A stretch of DNA of 64,000 bases from Anoplopoma fimbria (taxonomy: Eukaryota > Chordata > Actinopteri > Perciformes > Anoplopomatidae): positions 2,097,961-2,161,960 of the forward strand of contig NC_072450.1 of assembly GCF_027596085.1 (NCBI RefSeq). Reading direction: 5' to 3'. The translations under genes were made by a program, and so were the position numbers. The notes beneath the pieces are model-generated. The model was given only the letters and a program-made list of their open reading frames with translations, was not told where the DNA came from and searched no databases. Positions 28,741 to 41,009 of this stretch are shown here, piece by piece; positions within the stretch are counted from its first letter, which is position 1, and the number at the start of each line of letters is the position of its first letter.

Positions 28741-28759
28741 GTAAGTTTCAGTGAAACTT

Positions 28760-29105
28760 TACATGCAATTTAGCTGTTTTGTACTTTTTGGTCTGAGTTT
28801 TCATCCAAATATGCTGCAATTACTATACGTTGTTAATCAAGTGCTAGACTAAAGGGAGACATGTAACCTCATAGTGAAGCATTCTTTGTTTAGCTTGTTT
28901 GTCGATTACACCGATGCGTTATTATTTTTGCAGCCTACACAGCATTCTGTTAAGAGTCAAATGTGCATGGACGTTCTGTTGCTGTCGGAGAACCTCGCTG
29001 ATGCAACACAATCGGTAAACTGCACTTCTTTGTAATTTTTCTTATTGACTAATGATTGGTGGAGTAGGCAGAAGTACCAATAGCTTGTCAATATATACTA
29101 AAATT
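28760..29105. other. Intron-like spacer, no gene seen
   Basis: AT-rich sequence after the module 2 donor. No acceptor plus coding exon could be recognised before the LINE begins. Confidence 0.4.
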
Positions 29106-31260
29106 GCATTACCAATTTCATGTCCTACTCCCTCTCCTCTCCCCCCTTACTTCCTCCACCTACCCACATGGTTTCTACCCGTAGTCACCTCCGCTCCCTC
29201 TCCCCCGCTGATCTTTCCTCTTCCGTTACCTCTGCCCTCCCTGACCCTGAATCCTTCTCTCTCCTATCCCCCGATACTGCTACTGATCTTCTCCTCTCCA
29301 CCCTTTCCTCCTCTTTGGACAACCTCTGTCCCTTCACCTCCAGGCCTGCACGGCCAACTCCTCCTGCCCCATGGCTGTGGGACTCAGTGCGTACTGATAG
29401 ACGGAGCCTAAGAGCGGCTGAGCGTAAATGGAGAACAGGCAAACTCCCGGAGGACCTTCTTAACTTCCAATCTCTCCTTTCCACTTTTTCCTCCTCTCTA
29501 GCTACTGCTAAAGCGGCTTTCTTCCGCTCTAAAATCCTAACCTCTGCTTCCAATCCTAAAAAACTCTTTGAAACTTTCTCTTCACTCCTCCAACCCCCAC
29601 CCCCTCCTCCGACTTCCTCCCTTCTCCCTGATGATTTCGCCAACTTCTTTGACAAGAAGGTAAACGATATCAGATCCTCCTTCTCTCAGCCCCCTCTCCC
29701 CCTCTCCCTCTCTACCCTCTCCAGCTCTTCCCCCTCAGCTCCCCCTTCCCTCTCCACACCCCATCTTACCCTATTTTGCTCCCCTCTCCCCTAACGAGGT
29801 CCTTGACCTTGTTACATCTAACAGCCCACCACGTGCTCCCTTGACCCGATCCCCTCCCCTCTTCTTCAGTCTATTGCCACTGAACTCCTTCCTTTCCTCA
29901 CCCACCTCATCAACACATCTCTCGTCTCGGGATGCTTTCCCTCGGCTTTCAAGACTGCCAGAGTCACCCCCCTTCTGAAAAAACCATCACTTGACCCCTC
30001 TGATGTCAAGAACTTCAGACCGGTTTCTCTTCTACCCTTTCTATCCAAAACACTTGAACGTGCTGTCTTTAACCAACTGTCTTCCTACCTCCACCAGAAC
30101 AACCTCTTGGACCCCCACCAGTCCGGGTTCAAGGTGGGTCACTCGTCAGAGACGGCCCTCCTTGCGGTGACAGAGTCGCTTCACGCCACGAGAGCGAACT
30201 CTCTCTCCTCTGTCCTGATTCTCCTGGACCTGTCAGCGGCGTTTGACACGGTGAACCACCAGATCCTCCTCTCCACCCTCGAGGGGATGGGCGTCTCAGG
30301 CTCTGCACTCTCCCTGTTTGCATCCTACCTGACAGGCCGATCCTACCAGGTGACATGGAGGGGGGCCGTGTCAGAACCACGCAAGGTTCAGTCCTGGGCC
30401 CCCTTCTCTTCTCGCTCTACACAACATCTCTGGGTTCTGTCATTCGCTCGCATGACTTCTCTTACCATTGTTATGCCGATGACACCCAGCTGGTCTTGTC
30501 ATTTCCCCCCGGTGACACCCAAGTGGAGGCACGTATTGCTGCATGCTTGGCTGACATCTCGACGTGGACTACTGCAAATCACTACTTGCCGGAGCCCCGG
30601 CGTCGGCCATCAGACCTCTGGAGCTCGTCCAGAAAGCTGCAGCAGGGCAGTGAAAAGAACAGTTAATTCCTATCTCCAGGCCATGGTCAAGCCCTACACC
30701 CCCACCCCACCACTCCTCTCTGCTGCCTCGGGGCGATTGGTTGCCCCGTCGCTCAGAGGTCCCTGCAGCCGATCCACCCGGTCACAGCTTCTTTCTGTCC
30801 TGACCCCTCAGTGGAGGAATGAACTCCCCACTGACCTCAGGACAGCAGAGTCACTGCCCATCTTTAACCTCACCTCTTCAAGAAGTACTACCTGATAAAG
30901 AAGTACTACCCTGATAAAGAAGTACTACCCTGAGCCTTCCTCGTAGCACTTATTGTATTCCTATTAGTTTATTGCACTTATTGTATTCGTATCAGTTCGT
31001 AGCACTTATTGTATTCGTATTAGTTTGTTGCACTTATTGTATTCGTATTAGTTTGTTGCACTTATTGTTCTCGTAGTAATTTGCCTCTGCACTATACCTT
31101 TGCTCTGGTTTATGCTCTTAGATGCTTGTTTAAGAAAGGAGATGCACTTATGACTTCTGGTGACTAGTAGTTCTCTTGAATACCTATGTTGAATACACTT
31201 CCTGTAAGTCGCTTTGGATGAAAGCGTCTGCTAAATGACTGTAATGGAATGGAATGGAAT
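29106..31260 (+). mobile_element. L2-like LINE, 5'-truncated and broken
   Basis: The plus strand begins after the endonuclease, in the linker before RT (PWLWDSVRTDRRSLRAAERK, then NPKKLFETFSSLLQPPPPPP and DDFANFFDKKVNDI, one open frame 29120-29794). RT follows in other frames: KTARVTPLLKKPSLD, FRPVSLLPFLSKTLERAVF, LDPHQSGFKVGHSSETALL and [18 protein letters not shown]. After a frameshift near 30370 comes GSVLGPLLF and the active site [11 protein letters not shown]. The thumb is largely deleted. The 3' end has short tandem repeats (30900-31080) and the characteristic tail GTCGCTTTGGATGAAAGCG followed by GGAAT repeats. It is inactive. Confidence 0.85.
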
Positions 31261-31448
31261 AATAATAGTAATGTGACTAATAATGATAGGGGTAGTAGCA
31301 GTGGGTGTCAGCAGGGCCACGTCCCAGCCAATCCCAAAAATTGGAACGTTTCGCCAGATCTGAATAGTGTGCCAATTTTGAAACTTTTTGAGCATCTCAA
31401 GCCCGTCAAACATGCGACTGCACAGAAGAAAAATATTCTCTAAAAAGA

Positions 31449-31923
31449 CAAAAGGTTCCTTGTTCTTTCAGTGTCAGCGATTGTTGGGTCATTGATAATA
31501 ATGATGGTGAACAAATGATGGCAGTTTAGATTATTTTGTAATAATGATGATACGTTACTCACATATCTGGCTTGGTGAGTTCCACAACACACACACATTG
31601 TTGAATATGTTTCTCAACCTTCTTTTGTTTTATTTACATTTTTTACAGTGTTGGTATTTATTGTAAAAGGGGGGAAGATGTTTTTCTTCAGTTGGTATAG
31701 TTTAGTCTTTTTTGCTTGTGTTTCCTGAAGCTGCAAGCATTGAGCTCTTTGCCAATTCTGCAAACTTCAAATCAGTTTGAATTATTGTTCTCAGGCCTGT
31801 GTTTCTGTGAGAACAATGTCATTGCTAACACCCTTCAGAGTAAACAAAGGAACCCACATCAGATTCTGTAATGTCAGAAATGTTGGTGTTAGCTAGATGG
31901 TCTGGTTTTGTGTGCAGCGTGGT
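31449..31923 (+). repeat. Left arm of a ~475-bp inverted repeat
   Basis: The sequence from CAAAAGGTTCCTTGTTC to TTGTGTGCAGC is the reverse complement of 33674-34148 with only scattered mismatches. The arms are separated by about 1.75 kb containing a SINE, ISRE module 3 and a short coding exon. Confidence 0.9.
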
Positions 31924-32002
31924 GAGCTACTTTTTCTTTCCTGTAATTTTATGTTTTTTCTAAAACTGACCATACTTATAAGTAGTGACAACACAATTAG
32001 CT

Positions 32003-32165
32003 GCACGGTGGTGTAGTGGTTAGCACTGTCGCCTCACAGCAAGAGGGGCCCGGGTTCAATGCAGGCTGGACAACCTTCTGTGTGGAGTTTGCATGTTCTC
32101 CCCGTGTCAGCGTGGGTTCTCTCTGGGTTCCTCCCACAGTCCAAAGACATGCAGCTAAGGTTAAT
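32003..32165 (+). mobile_element. tRNA-derived SINE, DANA/Mermaid type
   Basis: Starts GCACGGTGGTGTAGTGGTTA and contains TCGCCTCACAGCAAGAGG, GTGTGGAGTTTGCATGTTC and CCCACAGTCCAAAGACATGC. These blocks are the familiar order of the DANA/Mermaid family of fish SINEs. The element is a diverged, truncated copy. Confidence 0.75.
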
Positions 32166-32369
32166 TGAAGACTCTACATTGAAAATTCTAAATTCCTAAT
32201 ATGCCACTGTCTGTGTAATATAACTCAAATTAAACCAGCTTCATTGAGAAGAATCTTCAATTATTTCTGAGAAATAGATTGTTTATGAGAAGAGAGGCTG
32301 GCGCTGGTCCACAGGAGTGTTCACACGCACATCAACATTCCTGGTGTTACAAAATCTGATGTTGGATTT

Positions 32370-32940
32370 TCCTTTTGAACGTATGCCTACACGTTAATAG
32401 CAATCAAATAGACAAAACAAAGCAAAAATAGACATTGAGACACTGAAAATAAACAAAAGAAAAGCAAATTACAAAATACAGTCATGTCAGTAATTCCTTA
32501 TTATTACAATTTACCTTCATTTTTATCAGTAACACTAATGGCCAATGATGGCCTTTTTTGATGTAAAAAAAACATTTCTTCTTAATTTCGTTGAATTTTC
32601 CTGCTGTACAAAAACCCTATAGAACTATGGATTTTTTAAACCATTTTACCCCTACAGCTGCTCATATTCTGAGGATTATTTTTTCTTTGTTATTTTTGTA
32701 ATAATCTTATTATTAATAATAATAATTATAGTAATAATAATGATAGCATTTAAATGAGTCCAGCTAAATGCATCTCAGAGCCCATAATCTAAACTGTATG
32801 GACGAAAGAGAAGGAAAATTGTTGGGGGTTTTATCCTTCCAGGCTTATTTACTGATAACATATTAAGTTGAGATGTTCTCGTACAACATGCACAAACTCA
32901 GAAGTGAAAGGACAAGATAAAGTAATGGAAACCTGCTCTC
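32370..32940. other. Spacer between shared upstream block and module 3 promoter
   Basis: AT-rich with a run of short TAATAATAAT repeats near 32700. In module 2 the equivalent blocks are almost adjacent, so this looks like inserted or diverged DNA. No element recognised. Confidence 0.4.
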
Positions 32941-32954
32941 TGGTGAATAAAATG

Positions 32955-33029
32955 CTTTCGGTTTCTATCTGCAGTATAAAAGCAGCAGCGGACACAGAAA
33001 GCCCAGAGTCTCCTGCTGCATGATGTCGG
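32955..33029 (+). promoter_or_regulatory. ISRE-TATA-first exon module 3
   Basis: CTTTCGGTTTC at 32955-32965, TATAAAA at 32975-32981, and a leader exon ending at 33029 before GTAAGTTTCAG. Unlike modules 1 and 2 it is followed by a plausible second exon at 33252. Confidence 0.7.
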
Positions 33030-33251
33030 GTAAGTTTCAGTGACACTTACATGCTGGAACAATTTTACTGTTTTGTTATTCATCCAAATATTCTGCAATT
33101 ACTCATCTCTAGCTAATCAAGTACAATATACTGAAATTACATGTAAATGTAACAAATCAATAACGGACAAAGTTTCTGCTATGAATAACAACAAATTACA
33201 TGTTTTTGGTTCTGTGAAACTAAAGAGTGTAATATTTATTTAGTCCTCCAG

Positions 33252-33326
33252 GTTTGAAAGTTCATAGGAGGTGAAGGAAAAGTCAAACCATGTCTGCACT
33301 GAACACAGAAGAACAACAGCTTGAAG
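33252..33326 (+). CDS. Candidate second exon with start codon, downstream gene missing
   Basis: A TTTAGTCCTCCAG acceptor precedes an exon with ATG at 33290. It encodes MSALNTEEQQLE plus one base before a GTACTC donor after 33326. Together with module 3 it looks like the 5' end of an interferon-inducible gene in which the coding body is carried by later exons. No later exon is recognisable before the gap at 34676, so the gene is either truncated or lost into the gap. I cannot name it. Confidence 0.45.
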
Positions 33327-33673
33327 GTACTCTTCCACTTATAATACATATTCCACAAAAACAAACATATCAGCACAAATACTATGACATTGTGTATGTC
33401 ACTACTTATAAGTAGCTAAAACCGAGAGTGTTAAAATGGTTGTGCCATAAAGTTCTCTAATACAGAATCTATAATTGTTTTAATTATTATGGGAAGAAAA
33501 AAGGATTCAACTGATTTCTTATTATGTATCATAGTGCTAAATATAGTTTAATTACGTTAAATGCTGTATTATGTAGAGTTTTGATTATGCATCACTTTTT
33601 TTCCTTTTTGTTATTTGTTTCATGAGCCTAACAAATGAAAAGACATACAATTTCAGGAAATAAAAAGTACTTA

Positions 33674-34148
33674 ACCATGCTGCACACAAAACCAGACCAT
33701 CTAGCTAACACCAACATTTCTGACATTACAGAATCTGATGTGGGTTCCTTTGTTTACTCTGAAGGGTGTTAGCAATGACATTGTTCTCACAGAAACACAG
33801 GCCTGAGAACAATAATTCAAACTGATTTGAAGTTTGCAGAATTGGCAAAGAGCTCAATGCTTGCAGCTTCAGGAAACACAAGCAAAAAAGACTAAACTAT
33901 ACCAACTGAAGAAAAACATCTTCCCCCCTTTTACAATAAATACCAACACTGTAAAACATGTAAATAAAACAAAAGCAGGTTGAGAAACATCTTCAACAAT
34001 GTGTGTGTGTTGTGTAACTCACCAAGCCAGATATGTGAGTAACGTATCATCATTATTACAAAATAATCTAAACTGCCATCATTTGTTCACCATCATTATT
34101 ATCAAAGACCCAACAGTCGCTGACACTGAAAGAACAAGGAACCTTTTG
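33674..34148 (-). repeat. Right arm of the ~475-bp inverted repeat
   Basis: Reverse complement of 31449-31923. Differences are a few substitutions, for example in the CAACACACACACA stretch and near the ACATTTTTTACAG region. Confidence 0.9.
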
Positions 34149-34427
34149 AACACAAGAACTCATGAAACTTTGGACCCATGTTCAAACTACTAACTATTTC
34201 AGTTTTATGTTGTAGTTGAGCTTGAGAGTGACACGTCGACTCTATCGCCCCAACCCTATCATTTATACCATTTAAACCCATTTTATAGGCCCATTGTACA
34301 CTGAAAAACATACCAAACTTGGCAGAGACATCGTTGAGTCATTGAGAATATACAGGGATTGGGTTAATGTGCTTTAAGGGGGCTCCATGACACCCCCTAA
34401 TTTATGGAAGGCCTTTGTAGGGACATA

Positions 34428-34631
34428 CAGTAAAAAAGTTTGGACACACATTCTCATTCAACTACTTTGAAGAATCTAAAATATAAAACATATTCTGCTT
34501 TGTTGAGCATTTGTTTGTTTACCACATAATTCCATAAGTATTTCTTCATAGTTTGGATGTCTTCAATATTAATCTACAATGTAGAAAAACCATTGAATGA
34601 GAAGGTGTGTCCAAACCTTTGACTGGTACTG
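34428..34631. mobile_element. Tc1-type MITE with TA target duplication
   Basis: A 204-bp element with inverted ends. The right end on its complement reads CAGTACCAGTCAAAGGTTTG and continues into ACACACCTTCTCATTCAA; the left end reads CAGTAAAAAAGTTTGGACAC and continues likewise with a short deletion. TA flanks both sides (34426-34427 and 34632-34633). There is no transposase, so it is non-autonomous. Confidence 0.8.
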
Positions 34632-34675
34632 TAGTTACTTGGATATTCACGTATTCTTAATAAGCACATTGATCT

Positions 34676-34775
34676 NNNNNNNNNNNNNNNNNNNNNNNNN
34701 NNNNNNNNNNNNNNNNNNNNNNNNNNNNNNNNNNNNNNNNNNNNNNNNNNNNNNNNNNNNNNNNNNNNNNNNNNN
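34676..34775. other. Assembly gap, 100 N
   Basis: Exactly 100 N. It removes the first ~20 bp and the left flank of the second L1-like copy. Confidence 0.95.
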
Positions 34776-34917
34776 TAATGGAGTAGGACGTGAGTTTGGA
34801 GGCTCCTGCCGATTTCGATTTAAATTGTAATTCATCTGCGCTTTTTAGTCACATATTCTGTCTTTTCTTACTCCGCATTACTTTTTGGTTAGGAAGTTTG
34901 ATTCTGAACTGCGTAAA

Positions 34918-35834
34918 ATGTCTACAAAAAACTCTAAAACTCGCAGTACTGTTCAGACGCACCTGCGGCCCAGTCCACAAACCGCGACCGCGTGCTTGGG
35001 TGAGCCATCGGCTCCTGCACAGACCGCCGCGACTCACGCTAACCTCGACTCCACCGCCCTCAGGCTCGAGTGCTGGCCTCACTGAGGAAAGATATTGCAG
35101 ATATTTTTAAGAAGGAACTTCAGGACACTCTCGGGGATGCTTTGTCTACTATCAAGCTCGACCTACAAGCGGTGAAGACACAGCTGGCGAACGATAGAGC
35201 TGCTACCGATGCTACCGTGTCCGAGCTGAAAGGTACGGTCGGAGAGATGGAGCACTCGCTCACCGAGTGCTCCGATGACATCGCCGAGATGAAAACTACC
35301 ATCAAGTCCCTTACAGCTAACGTGGCCAAGCTGGAAAATAAATGTGAGGACTTGGAGTCCAGATCACGGCGGAATAACATCAGGATAGTGGGAGTACCGG
35401 AGGGCCCTGACACCTGTACCACTACTGCTGTAGCCGCCTTACTGACGGAGGCGTTCGGTCTGGTAAAGGAGCCGCTTTTGGACCGGTCCCACCGGACCCT
35501 CCAACCCAAACCCAAGCCCGGTGAGCGTCCACGAGCCATTGTGTGCAGATTTCACTACTTCGGTGACTGTGTTGACGTTCTGCGCCGCGCCAGAGAGCTC
35601 CGACAGATTAAAGTCAGAGACTTGACCATCTCAGTCTTCCCTGACCACACCGCCAAGATAGCCCGGGCTCGGGCTGCATTCAACGAGGTCAGGCGCCAAC
35701 TCCGTGGCCTTGACGGTGCTCGGTATGGACTGATGCATCCAGCGCGACTTCGCATCACATACAACGGTGTTGAGAAGGACTTCGTTTCAGCGGAGGAAGC
35801 CAGCGGCTATGTCAAGACTCTGATCTCCGAGTGA
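34918..35834 (+). pseudogene. L1-like ORF1, frameshifted copy
   Basis: Same protein as 8037-8954 but one base is missing at about 35070 (CTCGAGTGCTGG versus CTCGAGCTGCTGG in copy 1), which splits the frame after roughly 50 residues. The rest of the coiled coil and the RRM-like core are unchanged. A single-base deletion could also be a sequencing error. Confidence 0.85.
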
Positions 35835-36134
35835 ATCAATATGTGAGCTTTTTCAATATAACATGTTTATCATTGCGCGTATACTGTTGAATAATGTCGA
35901 AATCGGCGGGAGATTTTTCTCTCTTTTTCTCTCTTTTGCATGCTCCGTGTAGTCTCCGGGTTGTTCAACGCTATTGTGGACAACTTTTGGTTATTGTGGG
36001 AAACACTGCTGTCTCCTCTGTTCTGTGGTTATATGGGGACTTTGGGTGTATTTATGTTTAGGGGTATGTTGGGGGGAGGGTGTCCCACTTTGGCTCTCTA
36101 TGAACATTTACATTATGTTTTTTTTTTTTTTTAA

Positions 36135-39100
36135 ATGGTTAATAGCAATATAGATCCCAGCATTGCTGGGTCAGGCACACCTCTCAGATTTATCAGTTGG
36201 AATATCAGAGGTATGGGTAATCCTATCAAAAGATCTAAGGTTTTTGCACATTTGAAACGTTTAAACTCAGATTTAGTGTTTTTACAGGAGACTCACCTTC
36301 GCACTAAAGATCACCATAGATTACATTGCCCTTGGGTAGGTCAAGTCTTCCACTCAAACTTTAATTCAAAGGCTAGAGGAGTCGCCATTTTAATTAACAA
36401 AAAAGTTAACTTCTCATCCACTGATGTTATTGCTGATAGGAATGGCAGATACCTCATGGTTGCTGGTACCCTAATGCAAAGAAAGGTTCTGTTGGTAAAT
36501 GTATATGCTCCGAACTTCGATGATGTTGAATTCGCTAACAGATTGCTGAGTAACATCCCCTTCTTGAACACACACCTGCTGATCTTCGGGGGAGATTTAA
36601 ATTGTGTTTTTGACCCAATCTTGGATCGGTCTAATCCTCGCAATCTGACTCAATCTGCTATGTCTAAAACATTTTCTGATTTTATGAAACAGAATGGTCT
36701 TATTGATCCATGGAGGGCTCGTAACCCTTCTATTAAAAAATTCTCTTTCTTCTCCCAGGTGCACCATTCATACTCTAGGATCGATTACTTTTTTATTGAC
36801 AATACACTTGATTTGTGCGTAAATTCATCTGATTATTTAGGATTGTAATATCAGACCATTCCCCTTTATTATTGGATATTCAATTTTCTACCTATAAACG
36901 TAGCCCACCACTTTGGAGATTTAACTCTCTTCTTTTGGCAGACAAAGAATTTTGCGTACATATTTCAAACTCTATTGACGAGTTCTTGTCTTTCAATCAA
37001 AATGACTCCTCCTCAGATTCATTGGTGTGGGAGACACTTAAATGTTACCTGAGAGGTCAAATTATTTCTTACTCTGCTCTCTCTAATAAAAAGATTAATG
37101 CTAGGCTCAATATACTTGCATCTGGGATTAGTAACCTTGATCGAAGATGTGCACTGAACCCCTCCCCCGAACTACTTAAGCAGCGTGTTGAGTTGCAAGC
37201 AGAATTTGATCTTATCTCAACTAAAGAGGCAGAGCGCTTGTTACTATACAGTCGTGGTTCATATTATGAACATGGCGACAAGGCAAGTCGTTTACTGGCA
37301 CATCAGCTACGACGACAGGCCACTTCCCGTTTGATTCCTAATTAAAAATACTTGTGACACTACTACTATGGATCCTCTGGAAATTAATGCTACTTTTAAA
37401 TCATTTTATTCGTCATTATATGAATCTGAATTTCCTACAGACAACACTGAAATGAACAAATTTCTTCAGAATCTGTCAAATCCTGTCATTGGTACTGATA
37501 CTGCCACGCATCTGGACTCCCCACTCTCTCTTGAAGAAGTATCAAATGCCATTAAAGCTATGCAATCTAACAAAGCCCCAGGCCCTGATGGGTTTCCGAT
37601 TGAATTTTTCAAAACTTTTATTGGTAAATTGGCACCGCTGCTTTTATCAGTATTCAACCAATCCTTGGACAGTGGATTATTACCACCAACCTTGACACAA
37701 GCCACTATTGCTCTCCTTCTCAAAAAGGACAAAGATCCAACCTCATGTGGTTCCTATAGACCATTATCTCTGCTTAATGCTGATGTAAAGGTGTTGGCTA
37801 AAGTAATTGCATCCCGTTTAGAGTGTGTGCTTCCTCATATTATATCCGAAGAGCAAAATGGTTTTATAAAGGGTCGTCAATTGTTTTTTAATATCCGTAC
37901 ACTTTTCAATATAATTTACTCAAAACATTCGGCTGAACTTCCTGAACTTGTGATTTCTTTGGATGCTGAAAAGGCATTCGATAGGGTAGAGTGGGAGTAC
38001 TTGTTTGCAGTTCTGAAGAAATTCGGATTTGGTGATAAATTTATCTCTTGGATTCGCCTCCTTTATTCGTCCCCTAAGGCAAGTGTCCATACTAATGATG
38101 TTTATTCAGATTATTTTGCCCTTGGACGTGGATGTCGCCAGGGTTGTCCTTTATCACCTTTGCTCTTTGCCATCGCTATCGAGCCTCTATCTATTACATT
38201 AAGATATTCTCCCTTATTCAAAGGAATCACCCGTAATGGAATTGAATACAAATTGTCGCTGTATGCGGATGATTTGTTACTGTATATAACTGATCCTACA
38301 CTCTCTATCCCTGCTGTTTCAAGCATTCTGAAGAACTTTAGCGCTTTTTCAGGTTATAAATTAAATTTGGGGAAAAGTGAGTGTTTTCCCATTAATACTG
38401 CAGCATGTCATATTCAACAGTCAGATTTACCTTTTCAATTTAATCCATCAGGGTTTAAATACCTAGGTATTAATGTGACTCGTACTTTATCTACCCTTGC
38501 ATCTGCAAATTTCACTCCCCTTATCTCAAAGATTACATCTGATATTCAGAGATGGGGTAACCTCCCCTTATCATTAATTGGCAAGATCAATGTTGTTAAA
38601 ATGAATATTTTACCAAAATTTCTATTTTTATTCCAATCAATTCCTCTTTTTCTGCCAAAACATTTTTTTGACTCACTGGATAAGATAATTTGTTCTTTTA
38701 TTTGGGGTGGGAAATCACCTAGGGTTCGTAAAACTTTACTGCAGAGATGCAGACTTAGTGGAGGTCTTGCATTACCTAATTTTCTAACTTACTATTGGGC
38801 AGCTCACATCCATAAACTTTGCTATTGGTTAAAATCTCCTGAATCCTCTTGGTGTAAATTGGAACTGTCATCCTGTAGGGGATCTTCGATACCTGCTCTA
38901 CTTTATTCTTCTTTACCTATAAAACCCTCTCTATATACTGATAATCAAGTGGTCCTTAACACTCTCAAAATCTGGTATCAATTTAGACGGCACTTTAAAT
39001 TTGTAGCTGCATCTTCCTTGGGTCCTTTAAATAACAACCATCTATTTCCTCCATCGCTTTCGGATTCGACATTTTCAGTGTGGTATGATAAGGGTATTAC

Positions 39101-39947
39101 ACAATTCAGATATTTATATGTAAATGGTGTCTTTGACAGTTTTGCCAATTTGTCATTTCGCTATGACCTTCCTGTTACTCATCTATTTCGCTATTTTCAA
39201 ACTCGTAATTTTGTGGCTAAGCGTTTCCCTAATTTCCCCTCTTTACCTCCTGAACACCAGTGGGAAACCATGCTTTCATTTGTCCCTCATCGCAGAGGAA
39301 TCATTTCAAAGCTGTATGGTATTATTTTAGCTTTTAGCGACCACTCTAACGCTAAACTTAAGTGTACATGGGAAAGGGAGCTGGGAATACAAATACATGA
39401 GGAGTCCTGGGAACAGGCCATAGAGAGGATACGATCTACCACCTCTTGTGCTCGGCTTGGACTTATTCAATTTAAGGTCTTACACAGGGTACATTTTTCC
39501 AAGTCTAGACTATCTGAAATATATCCGGAAGTGGAAGACAAATGTGATAAATGCCATGGCTCTCCTTGTCATCTTAGCCACATGTTTTTTTTTTGTCCTG
39601 ATCTGAATGGTTTCTGGGTGGGTTATTTTGCTATTATGTCCTCTATTCTTGGGGTTAATCTCCAACCTTGTCCTCTGATTGCTATATTTGGGATTCCTGA
39701 CCCTACACTTGCACTTAACCCTACACAAAAGGACATTATAGCTTTCACATCCTTACTAGCAAGACGTTCCTTATTGTTACATTGGAAGTCTGTTAAATAT
39801 CCTTCTATCTCCCAGTGGCTCAAAGATGTCATGTTTTTGAGACTTGAGAAAATTAAGTACACGTTAAGAGGATGTACAGTCAAATTTTTCTCCAAATGGC
39901 AACCCTTTATTTCCTATTTCACTAATTTAAAGGTACTACCTAATTGA
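36135..39947 (+). pseudogene. L1-like ORF2, frameshifted copy
   Basis: Compared with 9266-13084 a T is missing near 36841 and GT is missing near 37342. Together these put about 500 nt of the endonuclease-RT linker out of frame before the frame is restored. There is also an in-frame 3-nt loss in a T run near 39835 and a Lys-to-Gln change in SVFNQSLD. The RT core including YADD is intact. Confidence 0.88.
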
Positions 39948-40276
39948 TTGGGTGTCTGTTATTGTTGTATCTTTTGTATTGCATAAATAACCAGTAATAT
40001 GTGTGTTGGTCATGTTGAGCTGAGTGGGGGCGGGGGTGGGTGGTTGTTCTTTGTTTATTACACGGTACTCTGTAATTCAATTTAATTGTTTTCTTCTATA
40101 TTCCTATCAGAGTGTTTTTTCTTTGTTTTTTTTTGTTTGTTTTTTGTGGGGGTATTTTGGTTGTTTATGTGTGTATATGTGGCCGTGTGCATATGCATAT
40201 GTTTAAAAAAAAAAGAAGGAAAAAGGTAAATTGTATTTCCCTGACTGTAGTATTGTAGTGTGATTTTCCAATAAAA

Positions 40277-40326
40277 TTCAGCAGTATGATAGTTGTAGCC
40301 ACACATCAATAGAAAACACAAAGCAG
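40277..40326. repeat. 50-bp target-site copy right of the second L1-like element
   Basis: Identical to 7828-7877, which lies left of copy 1. It directly follows the AATAAAA tail of copy 2 and precedes the shared flank. Confidence 0.85.
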
Positions 40327-41004
40327 TTCTCAAAAATAATAAAAAATAAAGAATGTATTGTAATATGATTGTGTGATGAATACAGAAGCCCTGTTTCTAT
40401 TTATAATGATAAACAACTGAACAAAGTTGAGATTGAAACAATTCTAATCATCAGGATTGTAATCACTGCAGCCATATTTTAACATTTCTGAATAATTTAT
40501 AAAAGGACGTCACTGACTTACAAAAACCATGATGAAAGAAAAAAACAGTCATCTTAACAGAACTTGTAAACATGAGTTTGTTGGGCGGCTCAATATTTGA
40601 GATATTTAATACTTTACCATTGGACCAATCGCATCGCTGCTGTCAAACTTTAATAATGTCCCTGCAACAAATTAGACTTGGTCATCCTCTGCCTTCACCT
40701 CCTACATCCGCCCCGACCTCAACATAATACTCGGAAATCAAAGATCGTTAAGTCCTTAAAATGTACGGTAATCATTCATATAATTGGTGGTGGTCATTTT
40801 CAAGTTGTTTTCTTGTATTATTGGCATGTCATTTCTTTAGTCTCACAGCATGATAGCATTATCTCCTTCATGCATAATGTTCTTCAAATTATCACTGATG
40901 CTACTTCTCGCATTCTATTGTTTAAGTGGATATTATCTCATTCACTGTATGATGGTGTTGCATTCGTGTCTGTTCATTTGACGTTACTGTGTTCTCAATT
41001 TGCT
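40327..41004. other. Non-coding flank of duplicated unit B
   Basis: Matches 13481-14164. No gene seen. Confidence 0.5.
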
Positions 41005-41009
41005 GGTCT

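Larger units (their letters stand above)
34776..40276 (+). mobile_element. L1-like retrotransposon, second copy (duplicated with its flank)
   Basis: Near-identical to 7898-13470. The right flank after the element matches the right flank of copy 1 for many kilobases, so this copy arose by segmental duplication and not by independent insertion. The T tracts are shorter (14 versus about 25 before ORF2; broken up in the 3' UTR). Both ORFs carry small indels. Confidence 0.9.

Noticed and set aside
29185..29655. 156-codon minus-strand frame
   Set aside because: Antisense shadow of the L2-like linker region, which has recognisable LINE residues on the plus strand.
32003..32090. Possible tRNA gene
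   Set aside because: The tRNA-like boxes belong to a diverged SINE head; no intact cloverleaf can be read.
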